The notes under the pieces are model-generated. The model was given only the letters and a program-made list of their open reading frames with translations, had not been told where the DNA came from and ran no database searches. A DNA stretch of 5,368 bases, from NCBI GenBank assembly GCA_021773655.1, contig JAJFJX010000131.1:1-5368 (forward strand). The letters run 5' to 3'. The stretch is from Panacagrimonas sp. Its GTDB lineage: Bacteria > Pseudomonadota > Gammaproteobacteria > Nevskiales > Nevskiaceae. Below, in pieces: positions 4,844 through 5,368 of the stretch; the stretch's first letter is position 1; each line of letters begins with the position of its first letter. Both the position numbers and the translations under genes were made by a program.

Positions 4844-4873
4844 GACGCCTCATTTTTGCGAAAGAGCGGCGTC
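4844..4873. promoter_or_regulatory. Inverted repeat in the leader of the 4824-4219 gene
   Basis: GACGCC (4844-4849) pairs with GGCGTC (4868-4873), and the stem can extend by two pairs past a bulge. It begins about 20 bases upstream of ATG 4824 and ahead of the GGAA ribosome site. It could be an operator dyad or a leader RNA hairpin. No convincing -10/-35 pair was found beside it. Confidence 0.4.
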
Positions 4874-4887
4874 GGTTAAAAAATCTT

Positions 4888-4920
4888 AGAGCCCATGGCG
4901 TTTCCAGCGCTGTGGGTTCT
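4888..4920 (+). other. 15-bp RNA hairpin with a 3-base loop, intact only in + strand RNA
   Basis: Bases 4888-4902 pair with 4906-4920 at all 15 positions if the RNA is copied from the + strand sense; four of these are G-U pairs. In RNA of the opposite strand those four become A-C mismatches. The stem is followed by TTCTTT, a loose U-rich tail, so a + strand terminator is possible although no + strand gene precedes it nearby. Otherwise it could be part of an unknown small RNA. Confidence 0.55.
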
Positions 4921-4941
4921 TTCTTTGGCATATACGCTGCC

Positions 4942-5039
4942 CGTAAACGCGTTTAAACGGCCATACAGGCCCGTAGAGTCGATTGTTGTATTCTACGCGT
5001 AATCATCGCTAAACGGGCCAAACCGCCGCCTACGACTCT
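4942..5039. repeat. Cluster of nested inverted repeats in a gene-free gap
   Basis: Within 100 bases there are: the 12-bp palindrome TAAACGCGTTTA (4944-4955), flanked by CCG and CGG; GGCCCGT (4968-4974) against ACGGGCC (5013-5019); CGTAGA (4972-4977) against TCTACG (4992-4997); AGAGTCG (4975-4981) against CGACTCT (5033-5039); and the palindrome TACGCGTA (4994-5001). The arms overlap, so alternative folds exclude each other. No ORF of note covers it. It could be a recombination or attachment site, a multi-operator region or a structured RNA. Confidence 0.6.
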
Positions 5040-5057
5040 GTGTGGGCGAAAAAAGAT

Positions 5058-5354
5058 TCAATTCAGCGTTGCCGTACCTTCAGACAGCATTTGCACGCCA
5101 CGAATCTTGCGAGGCAGCACTAATTTTAGATCGTCGATGTTTTTGAATTTGCCGGTGTCGAGCAGCACCGTTGCCGGTGCACAATCTCGAATATTGATTT
5201 GAGCCGGTGTTAGGGTGCGAGGCTTGAAAAGCCCATGATCGGCCCGGCCCCAAAGCAGATTAGCCGGTGTTAGATCAAATGGCTGCTCTGACGATGCCGA
5301 AATGGGGACAAGCCCTTTACTAGAACTATCTATATGATAACTCGTTGTCCCCAT
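5058..5354 (-). CDS. Hypothetical protein, start uncertain, possibly continuing past the window
   Basis: 98 codons from ATG 5354, not recognised. The frame remains open to the window edge upstream of that ATG, so the gene may be longer and cut by the window. The ATG itself lies inside the right arm of a 17-bp inverted repeat and has no clear ribosome site. The product shows two LTPA repeats (residues 28-31 and 48-51) within a generally soluble sequence ending LPRKIRGVQMLSEGTATLN. The final part (residues 35-98) looks coding, while the first 25 residues, encoded over the inverted repeat, may be acquired or non-native sequence. A run of six T follows the stop on the minus strand (5054-5049), but no good stem precedes it. 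Confidence 0.5.
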   Translation of the reverse strand: MGTTSYHIDSSSKGLVPISASSEQPFDLTPANLLWGRADHGLFKPRTLTPAQINIRDCAPATVLLDTGKFKNIDDLKLVLPRKIRGVQMLSEGTATLN

Positions 5355-5361
5355 TTCGGCA
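5295..5361. repeat. Perfect 17-bp inverted repeat with 33-bp AT-rich spacer
   Basis: TGCCGAAATGGGGACAA (5295-5311) is exactly complementary to TTGTCCCCATTTCGGCA (5345-5361). The spacer has its own small dyad, TATC-TATAT-GATA. The match stops abruptly on both sides. The length and perfection exceed what chance would give in this window. Read outward from the spacer, each arm begins TTGTCCCC, as insertion-sequence ends often begin with TG, but I cannot name an element. A large operator or a cruciform site is also possible. Confidence 0.85.
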
Positions 5362-5368
5362 CTTTGCC

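Noticed and set aside
4892..5040. Integron attC-type recombination site
   Set aside because: The hairpin contains GGCGTTTCCAG, which recalls some cassette repeats, but the required AAC and GTT core sites are not present at the ends and no cassette organisation is visible.

Overview
The window looks like an accessory region of a proteobacterial genome, possibly a gammaproteobacterium. The clues are mid-range base composition, the tail of an IS66-type transposase, a broken DUF4145 gene and a run of small genes I do not recognise. Lineage is an inference; no housekeeping gene, rRNA or tRNA is present to anchor it.

Positions 1-336 (+ strand) hold the last 37 codons of an IS66-family transposase, the likely right end of that IS near 141, and immediately after it, in an open frame, the last 64 codons of a DUF4145-like gene. 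The IS appears to have inserted into that gene. A weak symmetric hairpin (361-391) separates this pair from everything that follows.

From 395 to the right edge every credible gene lies on the minus strand, so transcription runs from high to low coordinates. In that order these are: an ORF at the edge (5354-5058); a 201-aa protein with a basic C-terminal helix (4824-4219); a doubtful Cys-rich ORF just after it (4214-3957); a small Lys/Gln-rich ORF (3773-3582) with a C8 tract; a compact set with a 173-aa protein (3511-2990), a 73-aa basic protein (2977-2756), a 150-aa protein (2712-2260) and a 171-aa protein (2188-1673); then a predicted membrane-anchored protein (1554-625) whose 5' end is tandemly duplicated and whose 3' end overlaps or is frameshifted against a second hydrophobic ORF (685-395).

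The 173-aa and 171-aa proteins are divergent paralogues: both start MPA, have nearly equal length, and share an FEV motif and an FEFV-x-x-WL motif at matching positions. They bracket the 73-aa and 150-aa genes. Promoter-like sequences precede both paralogues. No integrase, replication, capsid, toxin-antitoxin or CRISPR gene is recognisable, so I do not assign a function to the set.

The two longer gaps carry much of the structure. The stretch 3774-4218 has twin G-run motifs, a strong 9-bp hairpin and three degenerate repeats. The stretch 4825-5057 has a 15-bp hairpin intact only in + strand RNA and a cluster of nested inverted repeats. A perfect 17-bp inverted repeat lies at the right edge.
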